From: Sunxiuqinia dokdonensis
GTDB lineage: Bacteria; Bacteroidota; Bacteroidia; Bacteroidales; Prolixibacteraceae
Length of the DNA: 64,000 bases
Assembly (NCBI RefSeq): GCF_001270965.1
Contig: NZ_LGIA01000171.1
Location: 1-64,000, forward strand
Direction: 5' to 3'
Shown: in pieces, positions 52,507 through 61,468 of the stretch
Layout of the letters: each line of letters starts with the position of its first letter
Numbering within the stretch: position 1 is the stretch's first letter
Program-made: the position numbers and the translations under genes
The notes under the pieces: model-generated
Databases searched by the model: none
Seen by the model: only the letters and a program-made list of their open reading frames with translations
Told to the model about the DNA's origin: nothing

Positions 52507-53844
52507 CTAGTCCAGGCGTTCTCCGTTGACCACCACGTTTTTCAGGGTCAAGCCATCAAACAAGTCTTGTTTCAGTTCGCCGTTCTCGGCGGTTACTTCT
52601 ACATTTTCGAAGGTGAAGTTCTTCAGGTGATCATATTCTGACACATCGATATCGGCAAAAATCTTCGTGTCGAGTTTGATGTTACGAAACACGATGTGGT
52701 TGGCCTGAGATACCGGAGGTGCTTCATGTCCTTTCAGGTCGAAGAACTGCCGCCAGGGTTTGGCAAAAAGCAGCCGGGTAGCCTGGCCGGTAATGTTTTC
52801 AACCAGAATGTACTCGTACAGCTGGGGCGTATCGGGCCGGTTTTTAAGCCACAACACACGCGAAGGGCCATCAACCTTACAATTGCTGACGATGATGTTG
52901 CGGTTGTGAATCGACTCGCTGCCGCAGGTGACCGCCGAATGACAAAAGCCAAAAGTACAATCGCGGATGATGATGTTTTTATTTGGTCCGTTGTTGGGGT
53001 CAGTATCTGCCGTGGGACCTTTGCCTCCTTTCAGGGCAATGGCATCGTCGTTGACCTCCATGTAGCAGCCTTCAACCAGCACATTGGAGCACACATCCAG
53101 GTCAATGGCATCGGTGCTGGGCGCTTTGACGGGGCTGGCGGGGGAGAAAATATGCAGATCGAGAATCTTGACGTGGTTGCATTGGTAAAAGTGGGAGGTC
53201 CAAAAGCCCGAATTCTGCAGCCGCACATCCTGCAACTGCACGTGGTTGCTTTTTTGAATAAACACCAGCCGGGGACGCGACACCTCCAGGTTGGTACAGT
53301 CGGGATTCTCTTCGCGGCGCTGCCAGAAGGCTTCCCAGTATTTCAGCCCGTTGCCGTCGATGGTTCCCTTGCCGGTAATGGAAAATCCATCCACGCCATA
53401 GGCATTCACCACTGCAGGGAAATAATCCAGGTTTTGGCCTTCCATTCGTGAGGGCATGATGGGAAAGTTGCTAATGTCATCGGAGCCCAGCAAAACGCCA
53501 CCCTCGCGCACATGCAGGTGGGTGCCCGGCTTAAAAAACAAGGCGCCGGTTAAAAAACGGCCTTCGGGAATAATGACTACCCCACCCCCTTGCGCCGACG
53601 CTTCGTTGATGGTTTGCTGAATGACTTCCGTGTTCAGCGTTTGCCCGTCGCCCACCGCACCAAAGTCGGTAATGAGCAGTTGCACGCCCAGTGTATCGGG
53701 GTCGATCTTGCCGGTTTCGTTAAACCAGGCCGGTATTTCTGAGCCATCGGGGAACAAAGCTACGGGCTGGGCATCGGGACTTTGGCACGAAACCAGTTGC
53801 ATCATCAAAATTGTGGCAAACAAGAAGGCGGTCATCTGTTTCAT
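52507..53844 (-). CDS. GH28 polygalacturonase-family lipoprotein
   Basis: A 445-residue lipoprotein (lipobox QLVSC, Cys20) with a right-handed beta-helix. 'LLITDFGAVGDGQTLNTEVIQQTINEASAQGGGVVIIPEG' opens the helix. The GH28 catalytic segments are 'STDAIDLD', 'NDDAIALKGG' and 'TCGSES', with 'RVLWLKNRP' in the RIK position. The usual His of the GHG motif is replaced by Ser, as in many Bacteroidota exo-acting members. It acts on galacturonic-acid-containing pectins or rhamnogalacturonan. It is not next to the SusC/D locus but could work with it. Confidence 0.9.
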   Translation of the reverse strand: MKQMTAFLFATILMMQLVSCQSPDAQPVALFPDGSEIPAWFNETGKIDPDTLGVQLLITDFGAVGDGQTLNTEVIQQTINEASAQGGGVVIIPEGRFLTGALFFKPGTHLHVREGGVLLGSDDISNFPIMPSRMEGQNLDYFPAVVNAYGVDGFSITGKGTIDGNGLKYWEAFWQRREENPDCTNLEVSRPRLVFIQKSNHVQLQDVRLQNSGFWTSHFYQCNHVKILDLHIFSPASPVKAPSTDAIDLDVCSNVLVEGCYMEVNDDAIALKGGKGPTADTDPNNGPNKNIIIRDCTFGFCHSAVTCGSESIHNRNIIVSNCKVDGPSRVLWLKNRPDTPQLYEYILVENITGQATRLLFAKPWRQFFDLKGHEAPPVSQANHIVFRNIKLDTKIFADIDVSEYDHLKNFTFENVEVTAENGELKQDLFDGLTLKNVVVNGERLD

Positions 53845-54078
53845 CAGAAAGTTGGTTTATGGATGTTCTTATTTCATTTTTGAAATTCGCACCATGGCGC
53901 TTTTCATTTTCCTCATACGAAGTTTCAAAGGTCGGGTTTTCAGCAAAGAATCAGCTGTAATTTTGTACACATTCGCCGGGACAAACTGTTTTTTTCTATC
54001 TGGTTGGGTGAAATGCCAAGGATTTCGAATACGCTTTGGGGTGAACAGGCGCGGTGCTGGATGTTGGACACTAGATTC

Positions 54079-54128
54079 TGGATGCTCGATACTGGATGCT
54101 CGATGCTGGATGCTCGATACTGGATTCC
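54079..54128. repeat. 14-bp tandem repeat
   Basis: TGGATGCTCGATAC repeated three times (one unit with GC for AC) plus a partial unit. Flanking 53845-54388 has low-complexity and short palindromes (GATCCTGAAC-like near 54270), no gene. Confidence 0.7.
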
Positions 54129-54388
54129 ATCAGAGATTGGATTTGCGCCTACGACTGCCTGCTTCCAATCCACTTCCTCCTGCCTCGCTAAAACGGAGTG
54201 GCATCCCGAATTCATTTCAAGATCTCTTTGCTACTCGGCGGATGCCCACGCGACGAGTCATCCTGAACTTGTTTCAGGATCTGCCGGTGACTTGGAGCTT
54301 GCTGCTTTTTTTAACACGAGGATGCGAAGATGTTGAAGAAGACGAAAACCCAGGACGAACGAAAAAACCATAGCGCTCAGGGTGAAGC

Positions 54389-54724
54389 TTAGATTAAACC
54401 TTCATCTTTTAAGATCTCAGTAATTTGTTTTTTGGGAAGTGCTGCTTGTTCGCTTTTGTCGTAGATCGATAATAACGTGACATTCTTCTCATTCTCAGAA
54501 ACAATGAGTTCAAAAGTAAGAATCCTAAAACCCCCGCTTTTGCCTTTGTTCTTTGATTTTACAGAAAGCCTGTACTTATAGATATTTCCACCTAAATCAA
54601 TCGGTTTTATGCTTTCAATTCTAGTGATGAAGAGTTTTAAATCGGCTGACAAAGAATGAAACTTTCTGGCGTATTTTTTAAACTTTCGGCTGAATGTTTG
54701 GGTGTATCGAACGGTAATTCTCAT
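54389..54724 (-). CDS. RelE/ParE-family toxin (TA pair 2)
   Basis: A 111-residue RelE/ParE-type protein: basic N-terminal helix (FSRKFKKYARKFHSLSADL), the 'KNKGKSGGFRILTFELIVSE' strand pair and 'NVTLLSIYDKSEQAALPKKQITEILKDEGLI' end. It overlaps its antitoxin gene by 4 bp. Sequence and layout resemble TA pair 1 (the shared 'KGKSGG[MF]RI' and 'IYDKSE' segments), so the two pairs probably share ancestry. Toxin activity cannot be read from the sequence. Confidence 0.85.
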   Translation of the reverse strand: MRITVRYTQTFSRKFKKYARKFHSLSADLKLFITRIESIKPIDLGGNIYKYRLSVKSKNKGKSGGFRILTFELIVSENEKNVTLLSIYDKSEQAALPKKQITEILKDEGLI

Positions 54725-54912
54725 TCAAAAAGCTGATCGATTGGTTTTGTTTTTCCAGCCTTCATTTCCTTAATTGATGTTCTTAATTCATTGGCTAAGT
54801 CATTTTTATGGATTTTGACAAACGCCCCGTCTTTAGCCATTTCCTTGATTAAGCCGAGCAAGTACTTGCCTTTATTATTCCGGGTGTCGATTTCTAAAAT
54901 TAACTTTTCCAT
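54721..54912 (-). CDS. Antitoxin of TA pair 2
   Basis: A 63-residue protein upstream of and overlapping the toxin (4 bp). 'MEKLILEIDTRNNKGKYLLGLIKEMAKDGAFVKIHK' has the short strand-helix start expected of this antitoxin type; the C-terminal half is charged. Upstream is a TAAGTTTG promoter box, identical to the one before TA pair 1. Confidence 0.75.
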   Translation of the reverse strand: MEKLILEIDTRNNKGKYLLGLIKEMAKDGAFVKIHKNDLANELRTSIKEMKAGKTKPIDQLFE

Positions 54913-54931
54913 ACCTTTTGAATGTTTCCTA

Positions 54932-54960
54932 CAAACTTACAATTATTTTCTTGCAACAAA
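54932..54960 (-). promoter_or_regulatory. Bacteroidota-type promoter of TA pair 2
   Basis: On the minus strand TAAGTTTG (54932-54939) and TTTG (54957-54960) are spaced by 17 nt, a good match to the TTTG / TAnnTTTG promoter of this phylum. Confidence 0.6.
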
Positions 54961-55097
54961 AAAGCTCATCCAACATAAAAGCGGTTCTCCTTTCTGAAAC
55001 TAACACGCTGTTATTAAAAAGGATGAGAAAACCTTAAACCCTCAACCCGCAGGCCTGTTTACCCCAAATCAACGGAAAGAGGAATAGAAAGAAAAGC

Positions 55098-55263
55098 CCA
55101 ACCACCTCCCTCCCGGTAAACCGGGAGGACTCCTCCTTTGTAAGGAGGAGAAAGGGCGCATCTCCCGGAGGTTTGGAGCAAAAAGCAAGCGTAATGTACT
55201 GCCGCAAATTCTCCTCCTTTCCAAGGAGGAGTACCCAAGCGAAGCGCAGGGGGAGGTGGTTTG
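55098..55263. repeat. Hairpin-ended repeat element, copy B (core inverted)
   Basis: The same outer ends and inner inverted repeats as copy A, but the ~56-bp core between the GGAGGAG repeats aligns to copy A only when reversed. The right side is followed by a module AAGAGCTTGTCC...CGCTTCGGGAA (55274-55302) also found at 57625-57653. The remainder of 54961-55714 is low-complexity intergenic DNA with short palindromes; no gene. Confidence 0.75.
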
Positions 55264-55714
55264 TCCTTTCCAAGAGCTTGTCCAGAACTCGCTTCGGGAA
55301 GAAAGATCCAAGCGCAACTCCAAGGGGAGGTGCTTGGAACCTTAAATTAACTCTTCTTGATTCTTTCCCCTCGCAAACGCCGCATTTTTCCGTCCGGCAA
55401 CCGCCGGATCAGGATCTGCCGGCTAAAACCAAGCTTTCCTCGTTCCATGGAGATGCCGAAACAAGTTCGGCATGACTCGCCATAACATACATCGCAAACG
55501 CCCTGGGCGAAAAGTGCCAAGCTATCCGGCAACCGCCGGATCAGGATCTACCAGCGAGTTGCGCTACTTGCAGCTTGTAGCTTGAAGCTAAAGGCGACTG
55601 GCACTGCAAGTCTCTCTGGCTCCTCCAAACCTCTGTGGTTGGACAGACATGAGGCTTGCAGCCAACCACTGCCTACCGTCACTGCTCACTGCGACTGTCC
55701 CCTGCCTCCATCGT

Positions 55715-57292
55715 CTAAGGCGCTTCAATGCGGTAGCTGCTGCTTTGGGTGAAGGTTTGTCCAAACTGGTCGGTCACTTTCACTTCGATGGTGTGGTCAC
55801 CCACGTCCAGGTTGTTTGGAATACCCGTGCGCCAGAGGTGGGTACTGGCTTTTGGGTTCGAAGGGCGCCGGCCGTCCAGCAATTCCTCGGTGAAGTCCCA
55901 CTCGTGCAAAAGGTGCAGGTAGGCCGGGTCGTAGTCGTTCATATAACTCATTCGTTTCCACTCCCCGTCATCAATGCGGCAGTACACGGTATCGCGTTCG
56001 CTACCCATAAAAAAGTTGACCACAATACCGGCTGAGGTCCGTTTATTTTGTTCCAACACTTTGGGCGCAAAAATCTCAAACTGGTAGTCTGGCGATTGAC
56101 CAGCCACCTGGTAGCGTAGCTTATACTCATTCCCCGAGAAACTCAAAAGCGCATAGCCCTTGGGTGTTCCGTCGCGCATGGTCGAGATCGGCACCCCTTG
56201 TTCGTTCAGGCGCCCACTGTACCAATCGCCCGAGGTAGTACCGGCATTGTAGTGGTAGTGAGGCTGCTCCTGCAGCCAGCCGTGTTCCGCAGTCATAAAA
56301 TCCTGGCGCTGCAAATGGGTGTGTGCCGACATGGACAATGTATGCGGATAGTCCTTTAGCAATTCGAAGAGGCGGTTGCGGTCCTCATCGCGGAAGGCGT
56401 CGCCGTCGGGCTCGCTGATGGGGATATGAAAAGCCAGCACCACCAAATGATCTTTGGGAACAAACTGCAAGTCGTTTTCAACAAACCGGAGCTGGTCTTC
56501 GCGAAAGCCACCCCAATAACCGCGGCTATCGCGCGGGTCGGGATACAAAATATCATCGAGCACAATGAAGTGCACTTGTCCATGATTAAAGGCGTAGTTC
56601 GCCGGCCCAAAGTGGGTTTCAAAGGTTTCATCGGTCAGGTGGTCGGCCTCCCCGTCGTAGTTCATATCGTGGTTGCCCATCACATTAAACCAGGGAATGC
56701 CAATGGCGGCCACCGCCCGTTTATAGGGATCAAACAAGTTGAGGTCGTCGCCCACCAAATCGCCGAGACTAAGGCCCAAATCAACGCCCTGGACCTGTTC
56801 CAGCTCCGAGACAATGCCTTGGGCAAAAAAATCAATTTCCTGTTGGGTGTAGGGCTGCGGATCACCAAAGACCAGCATTTGAAAGTCGGTTTTTTCTTCT
56901 GAAGGAAGCAGCGCAAAGTCAACCGAGCGGGGAAGTTTGCCGGTGGGTTCGCTGCCTTTGTACTTCAAATCGGGAGAGCCCTCTGGCTTATGGATGGTGT
57001 AGAACTGTGGCAGGTTAAATTCGTTGACCGGCAACTGGTAGCCAGCCGGTTTAATCACAAAAATGATCTGATCGTCGGAAGCAGGCAGCTCGTACGCGCC
57101 TTCCGCATTGGTTTGCACCACCTCAAGGCCATTGGAAACCGCCACTCCGGAAACCCCTTGCTCACGGCGGTCTTTCCGGTTGTTTTGGTTCACATCTTCA
57201 TAAACAAAGCCACGCACCACCGACTGTGCAGCAACAAACAGGGGGGCCATTAAGAACAGACAAGCAACGATTCGAATCCAATAATTTTTCAC
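55715..57292 (-). CDS. Secreted calcineurin-like phosphoesterase
   Basis: A 525-residue protein with a signal peptide (MKNYWIRIVACLFLMAPLFVAAQ). An N-terminal Ig-like/Cna-B-type domain (VRGFVYEDVNQNNRKDRREQGVSGVAVSNG) comes before a metallophosphatase core: 'GDPQP', 'GDLVGDD', 'GNHD', 'AFHIP' and 'SAHTH' are the five metal-binding blocks. A C-terminal beta domain closes the protein (MetallophosC-like). It would hydrolyse phosphoesters at the cell surface or periplasm; the true substrate is unknown. The three-domain layout is typical for Bacteroidota. Confidence 0.9.
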   Translation of the reverse strand: MKNYWIRIVACLFLMAPLFVAAQSVVRGFVYEDVNQNNRKDRREQGVSGVAVSNGLEVVQTNAEGAYELPASDDQIIFVIKPAGYQLPVNEFNLPQFYTIHKPEGSPDLKYKGSEPTGKLPRSVDFALLPSEEKTDFQMLVFGDPQPYTQQEIDFFAQGIVSELEQVQGVDLGLSLGDLVGDDLNLFDPYKRAVAAIGIPWFNVMGNHDMNYDGEADHLTDETFETHFGPANYAFNHGQVHFIVLDDILYPDPRDSRGYWGGFREDQLRFVENDLQFVPKDHLVVLAFHIPISEPDGDAFRDEDRNRLFELLKDYPHTLSMSAHTHLQRQDFMTAEHGWLQEQPHYHYNAGTTSGDWYSGRLNEQGVPISTMRDGTPKGYALLSFSGNEYKLRYQVAGQSPDYQFEIFAPKVLEQNKRTSAGIVVNFFMGSERDTVYCRIDDGEWKRMSYMNDYDPAYLHLLHEWDFTEELLDGRRPSNPKASTHLWRTGIPNNLDVGDHTIEVKVTDQFGQTFTQSSSYRIEAP

Positions 57293-57468
57293 GGTTTTCA
57301 GGTTTTATGCATCAGGATGCTGGTTTAACAATGACGCCCGTTTCCGGGCAACTTGACTAAAATAACAATCTCATGGCGAATTTGCTCGATGAACCAGAGA
57401 TATCTGCTTGATGCCGGATTTTTTAACGCGAAGACACGAAACCACCAAGTTTATCAAGAAGAAACAGG

Positions 57469-57650
57469 CCCAACCACCTCCCTCCCGGTAAACCGGGAGT
57501 ACTCCTTCCGTCCCCGAGTACTCGGGGCCGGACAGGCTCTTTGTAAGGAGGAGAATTTGGGCCAGTGGCATTTCGCTTGCTGTTCTCTGAAAACCTCAGC
57601 GAGTTGAGCCCTTTCTCCTCCTTTTCAAGAGCTTGTCCCGAACTCGCTTC
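57469..57650. repeat. Hairpin-ended repeat element, copy C (right end replaced)
   Basis: The left end and core match copy A (same core orientation), with an extra insertion CCCCGAGTACTCGGGG near 57514. The right end is missing; the sequence switches to the AAGAGCTTGTCC module shared with the flank of copy B. Confidence 0.7.
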
Positions 57651-57665
57651 GGGAACTAGGCTTTA

Positions 57666-58121
57666 CACACAAATATGATGGGGTCGCAGGACCGATTAAA
57701 GTTATTGGCTTTTCCGAGAGAAACCGATTACCCCAACGGGGTTAAATATCAATAGCCCTGGGTGGAGTGAAACGGAACCCAGGGTTGAAATGCGCAACAT
57801 CAAACCAGGCGCAATCACCCAGTTTTTGAATGCTCCCAGCCAGCATGCGCCGCATCGCAAAACGTTTGTTTTATTGTCAATGCGTCCTTGTCCTTATGCC
57901 GGACGGGCACATCCTTTTTCATTGATAAAAAGGATGCAAAAATCTAGTCAAAGTGACCCTTCTCCCCACCTCAGGATTTTTTCTTTCCGGCGCACAACCC
58001 TGAATACCCACCAAAAATCCTTCCCACCAACGCCGGCCCGGGCGACTTTGACGGCCCACGCCGCTTTCACCTTAGGGTGAAATAGGGGACTTAAGGATCG
58101 AAACTTTTTCCTTGGGTTCTG
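57666..58121. repeat. ~460-bp dispersed repeat, copy 2
   Basis: A near relative of 42976-43440 in the same orientation, with conserved blocks over the whole length and some small gaps. No gene is seen here or in the surrounding 57293-58279. Confidence 0.85.
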
Positions 58122-58279
58122 TCGCCTGGCCCTTTCATAAAAGTCCAGATCAAGTGAGGATTAATACGCATAGAGTTGTCTATTAAGGGTAGTTTCCTTT
58201 GACGGAAGGGGTGGCCCCGAGTACACGGGGACGGAGTGGTTTCTCCTTCCCAAGAAGCTCACCCATGGCTTTTTTAAGT

Positions 58280-59284
58280 TTACAAGTCGCCCATGATTTC
58301 TGAAAATATTTTAAAGGACTGGACGCGGGTTTGATGGTCAAAAATATGCGATGTGATCATGATCTCATCGGCCTGGGTCAGTTCCAGGAAAGCTTTTAGA
58401 TTTTCGCTTAGTCTATCGCGCCCGCCAATCAGAGCATAGGTCAGCATCTGATCGATCTCACGCTGAAAGATCCCCCAGGCACTGGTCTGTGAAGGATCAT
58501 CGGGTGGCTGCATCAGTTCTCTTCGTCCGGTGATGATTCCCAGGATCAGCCGTTTTAAGGTCGTCGCCTGCCGTTCCGCTTCTTCATCGGTCTCGGCGGC
58601 AATCACCTGGCTGCAAACCATCACATAGGGTTTGTCAAGTTGTGGCGAAGGCTGGAAATTTTCGCGGTAGATCTCCAAGGCGGCCAGCAGTTGAGCCGGC
58701 GCAAAATGGCTGGCAAATGCGTAGGGCAATCCCTGTGATGCTGCCAGATAGGCGCTGTCGGTGCTTGAGCCCAGGATCCACACCGGGACATCGGTGCCCT
58801 CGGACACAAAAGACCGCACGGCACTGTTCCGGTTGTCGGCAGAAAAATATTGCCGTATCTTCTTCACTTCATTGGGAAAATCGTGCACAGCCACCATCCG
58901 GTCTGAGCGTATTTCACGGGCTGTCAGCTGGTCGGTGCCCGGCGCACGGCCTAAACCCAGGTCAATCCGCCCGGGAAAAAGCGAGGCCAAGGTTCCAAAT
59001 TGTTCCGAAACGATCAAGGGCGAATGGTTCGGCAGCATGACCCCGCCCGAACCGATCCGGATGCTTGTGGTGCCTTGCGCCAGATACCCAATGATGACCG
59101 GGGTTGCGGCACTGGCCACATTGGGCATGTTGTGGTGCTCGGCCACCCAAAAACGGGTGTAACCAAACTGTTCCGCCTGTCGTGCCAGGTCGAGGCTATG
59201 CTGTAAAGCTTCGCGCGGCGAGGATCCTTCGGCAACAGGTGCCAACTCCAAAACCGAATAAGGAATGTTTTTCTTTGATGTCAT
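58280..59284 (-). CDS. LLM-class flavin-dependent oxidoreductase
   Basis: A 334-residue luciferase-like monooxygenase. 'YSVLELAPVAEGSSPREALQHSLDLARQAEQFGYTRFWVAEHHNMPNVASAATPVIIGYLA' and 'IRIGSGGVMLPNHSPLIVSEQFGTLASLFPGRIDLGLGRAPGTD' are the standard segments of the alkanal-monooxygenase-like (MsnO8/YwcH) group. It uses reduced FMN to oxidise a small organic substrate that cannot be named. Stand-alone gene. Confidence 0.93.
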   Translation of the reverse strand: MTSKKNIPYSVLELAPVAEGSSPREALQHSLDLARQAEQFGYTRFWVAEHHNMPNVASAATPVIIGYLAQGTTSIRIGSGGVMLPNHSPLIVSEQFGTLASLFPGRIDLGLGRAPGTDQLTAREIRSDRMVAVHDFPNEVKKIRQYFSADNRNSAVRSFVSEGTDVPVWILGSSTDSAYLAASQGLPYAFASHFAPAQLLAALEIYRENFQPSPQLDKPYVMVCSQVIAAETDEEAERQATTLKRLILGIITGRRELMQPPDDPSQTSAWGIFQREIDQMLTYALIGGRDRLSENLKAFLELTQADEIMITSHIFDHQTRVQSFKIFSEIMGDL

Positions 59285-59671
59285 AGTCTAAAACCGATTG
59301 AACTACTACTAACAACAAGCCAGCCGATTTGATTAAAAACAGCTCCTCATTTTTCAGCGTTCCTGCACCTATAAAAAAAAGATCGGCCATTGGCCGTTAG
59401 TGCTACTCTTTATGAGTATGGTTGAACATCTTGGAATTTGAGACTGATCACTGTCACTGCCGACTTCCTCCTCACCTTATCAATAATGATTCTATATTAT
59501 GCTTTTCGATAAATATTTTGTTGGAACTATTAATCCATCTTTCGTAAATTGAACCATAAAATTGCGGAAAGTAAACCGCCGGCTGGTCATCAACCAATCC
59601 GGGTTCGAAGTCAGGAGCGGAAGAAGAGGCCGGCGGAACTGCCGCAATATAGAACTAAATTCTATGTTTTC
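59285..59671. other. Intergenic region with no clear gene
   Basis: 387 bp between divergent genes. A short palindrome CGGCCATTGGCCG (about 59383-59395) is the only clear structure; promoters for both neighbours should lie here but no strong box stands out. An in-frame extension of the next gene to 59549 exists but is basic and low in coding character. Confidence 0.4.
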
Positions 59672-60358
59672 ATGAGTTATCAAGAAGATTTTGACGCATG
59701 GAAAGACCAAATTGAGAGTCTTCCATCCGATCAAGTCAAGCTACCCAATCAACCCATTGATGATTTTGTAGCAAGTACCGAAACCCTGGCTGTTGAAGCC
59801 AATGAAGACCGCGAGGCACTGGCTGCCGCCGGTATGGATGTGACCCTGATTGATGAACTGCGGCCCCTGAGTGGCGCCCTGCGCTATTGCCAGGCCGTGT
59901 GGATGAGTGAGTATCGTGCCCGCGAAGAAGCTCAAAAGGAATGGTTGGAGCAATCTCCGCAAGCGTATCAATTGCGGAATGAGCTTTTGCACCACCTGGC
60001 ATTTGCCTATCGGCATCACAGCGAAGCGCTGCAAAAAGTAATGCGGATCCGCGAAGGAGCCACCCACGCCGATATGGTGCAGGATTTGGTTGATATCGCC
60101 CTGTTGGGTGAGAAGTATCCCGAGCCACTGACGGCCATTAATTTTGATATGGCTCTGCTGGAGCAATCGCGTACGGTGTCGCATGCCATGTCGGAGCTGC
60201 TGGCAGCCTCCAATGGAGCGGCAGGCGACAGCAGTGCCAACAAACAAATGCGGGATAAAGCATTCACCTTACTCGCCGAAAAGGCCCGAATTGTTCGTGA
60301 TTATGGTCAATATGTCTTTTGGAAAGATGAAAACCAAAAGAAACGCTATTACGCTTGA
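59672..60358 (+). CDS. Unrecognised helical cytoplasmic protein
   Basis: A 228-residue acidic, mostly helical protein of no family known to me. The start chosen is ATG 59672 (MSYQEDFDAWKDQ); an upstream ATG at 59549 would add 41 basic residues that look non-coding. No signal peptide, membrane helix or enzyme motif. The sequence has several helix-turn-helix-like alternations (RNELLHHLAFAYRHHSEALQKVMRI) and ends 'FWKDENQKKRYYA'. It lies between the monooxygenase gene and a DnaA-box-like repeat array and has its own terminator. Confidence 0.75.
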   Translation: MSYQEDFDAWKDQIESLPSDQVKLPNQPIDDFVASTETLAVEANEDREALAAAGMDVTLIDELRPLSGALRYCQAVWMSEYRAREEAQKEWLEQSPQAYQLRNELLHHLAFAYRHHSEALQKVMRIREGATHADMVQDLVDIALLGEKYPEPLTAINFDMALLEQSRTVSHAMSELLAASNGAAGDSSANKQMRDKAFTLLAEKARIVRDYGQYVFWKDENQKKRYYA

Positions 60359-60365
60359 TTTTATT

Positions 60366-60399
60366 GGTCCCCGGGCAGCTAAGACCCTCCCCGGGGACC
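60366..60399 (+). terminator. Terminator hairpin after the helical protein gene
   Basis: Perfect 10-bp arms GGTCCCCGGG (60366-60375) and CCCGGGGACC (60390-60399), followed by TTTAA. A short T run, so moderate confidence. Confidence 0.6.
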
Positions 60400-60404
60400 T
60401 TTAA

Positions 60405-60690
60405 CCCTCCACAACGCCAACCGACCCTCCACAGCGAGAACAAAGCCGCCACAGCGAGAAGAATCTTATCCACAACGGGGGAAATGCCGCCACGACGGGA
60501 AAAATCTTATCCACAACGGAAAAAAAGCGTCCACAGCGCGAAAAATCTTGTCCACAGCGAAAAAAATGCCGCCACAGCGGAAAAAATCTTGTCCACAACG
60601 AAAAGAAAGCGTCCACAGTGCGAAAAATGCTATCCACAACGGAATGAAAGCCGCCACGACGGGAAAAATCTTGTCCACAGTCAGAAAAAC
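60405..60690. repeat. 41-bp tandem array with DnaA-box-like sequences
   Basis: About seven 41-bp units, each made of two half-units with a CCAC core. One box per unit lies at 60466, 60507, 60548, 60589, 60630 and 60671, exactly 41 bp apart. The first two are TTATCCACA (the DnaA-box consensus); the others are TTGTCCACA (three) and CTATCCACA (one). The half-units between carry GCGTCCACAG or GCCGCCACAG. A-rich tracts (AAAAAATC) separate them. It sits between a terminator and a decayed transposase. No dnaA or origin genes are near. Confidence 0.85.
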
Positions 60691-60702
60691 GCCGATTGGA
60701 AA

Positions 60703-61072
60703 TAGGTGGTCATGCCCAATCATTTTCATGCGATTGTCATTATTGGTGAAAACGATTACCGCGTCTCTACATCCGGCAAACCCGCGAATAAATTCGGGCC
60801 ACAATCCAAAAATCTGGCATCGATCATTCGTGGGTTTAAATCGGCCGTTACCATGGGCGCCCGTAAAATCGATTCCGAATTTGCCTGGCCATCCCGGTTT
60901 CACAACCACATCATCCGCCATCCGAAATCGTTCCAGCGAATTTCAAACGATCCGCCAGCTGCCGGACCAACCCGGCCAACTGGACGGACGATCGATTGAA
61001 TCCGGACAAGCAAAAACATGGACATGGGGAGAATGGGGGGTGTGGGGTGTGTAAGCGGGCAATAGAAGATTC
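60703..61072 (+). pseudogene. Decayed Y1/RAYT-type transposase fragment
   Basis: A remnant begins at 'VVMPNHFHAIVIIGEND' (HUH motif HFH) right after an in-frame stop and continues 'SKNLASIIRGFKSAVTM... WPSRFHNHIIRHPKSFQRISN'. The family's C terminus (NWTDDRLNPDK) then appears in another frame. The first ~80 residues are missing and are replaced by the 41-bp repeat array, and the usual catalytic Tyr region is changed (RFHNHIIR instead of RFYDHIIR). Clearly dead. 61073-61291 holds nothing recognisable. Confidence 0.75.
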
Positions 61073-61291
61073 TATGAAACGCACAAAAAATAATTTTAGG
61101 CCAGTGGGGTTTTGAACCCTTTGCATGATTCTCGGAAAGACCCTGAAACAAATTCAAAAGGATGCTCTGCAAGTGGGCACGGGGGTAGACTTTGAGGATT
61201 TGCATTGACAAAACAACCCTATTGCGTAACAGAATGCCCTGACTACTCAGAGACGGCCAGCGATCGGAAACGACCTTTCAAGTCGATCACG

Positions 61292-61465
61292 TCAAAGACC
61301 CAAAACCACTTTTTTAAGCTTTTTCTGTAGCTGAATGACAAAATCAATCCTGTCTTCCCTAAAGTTGCCAGATGGATATTTTTCGTAGTTCTCAAATTTC
61401 TGCTTTGTGTATTCAAGTGACTCCAAGATAAAATCAAGATCCTCTTTTTCAAGGTCTACTTTCAT
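61292..61465 (-). CDS. Small acidic protein of the kinase-receiver operon
   Basis: A 57-residue protein (MKVDLEKEDLDFILESLEYT...GNFREDRIDFVIQLQKKLKKVVLGL), probably two helices with a 'YPSGNF' turn. It starts three bases after the stop of the 574-residue protein, so it is almost certainly translated with it. No family recognised. In similar operons such small genes can be regulators or antitoxin-like partners; here the role is unknown. Confidence 0.65.
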   Translation of the reverse strand: MKVDLEKEDLDFILESLEYTKQKFENYEKYPSGNFREDRIDFVIQLQKKLKKVVLGL

Positions 61466-61468
61466 ATA

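Noticed and set aside
60401-60637. A 78-codon minus-strand frame with repeated FFSLW and FFRCG peptides
   Set aside because: It is the translation of the 41-bp tandem repeat and has no start context or homology to a known domain.
60405-60690. The DnaA-box array as the chromosomal replication origin
   Set aside because: No dnaA, dnaN, AT-rich unwinding element or other origin-linked genes nearby; kept only as a DnaA-box-like repeat array.
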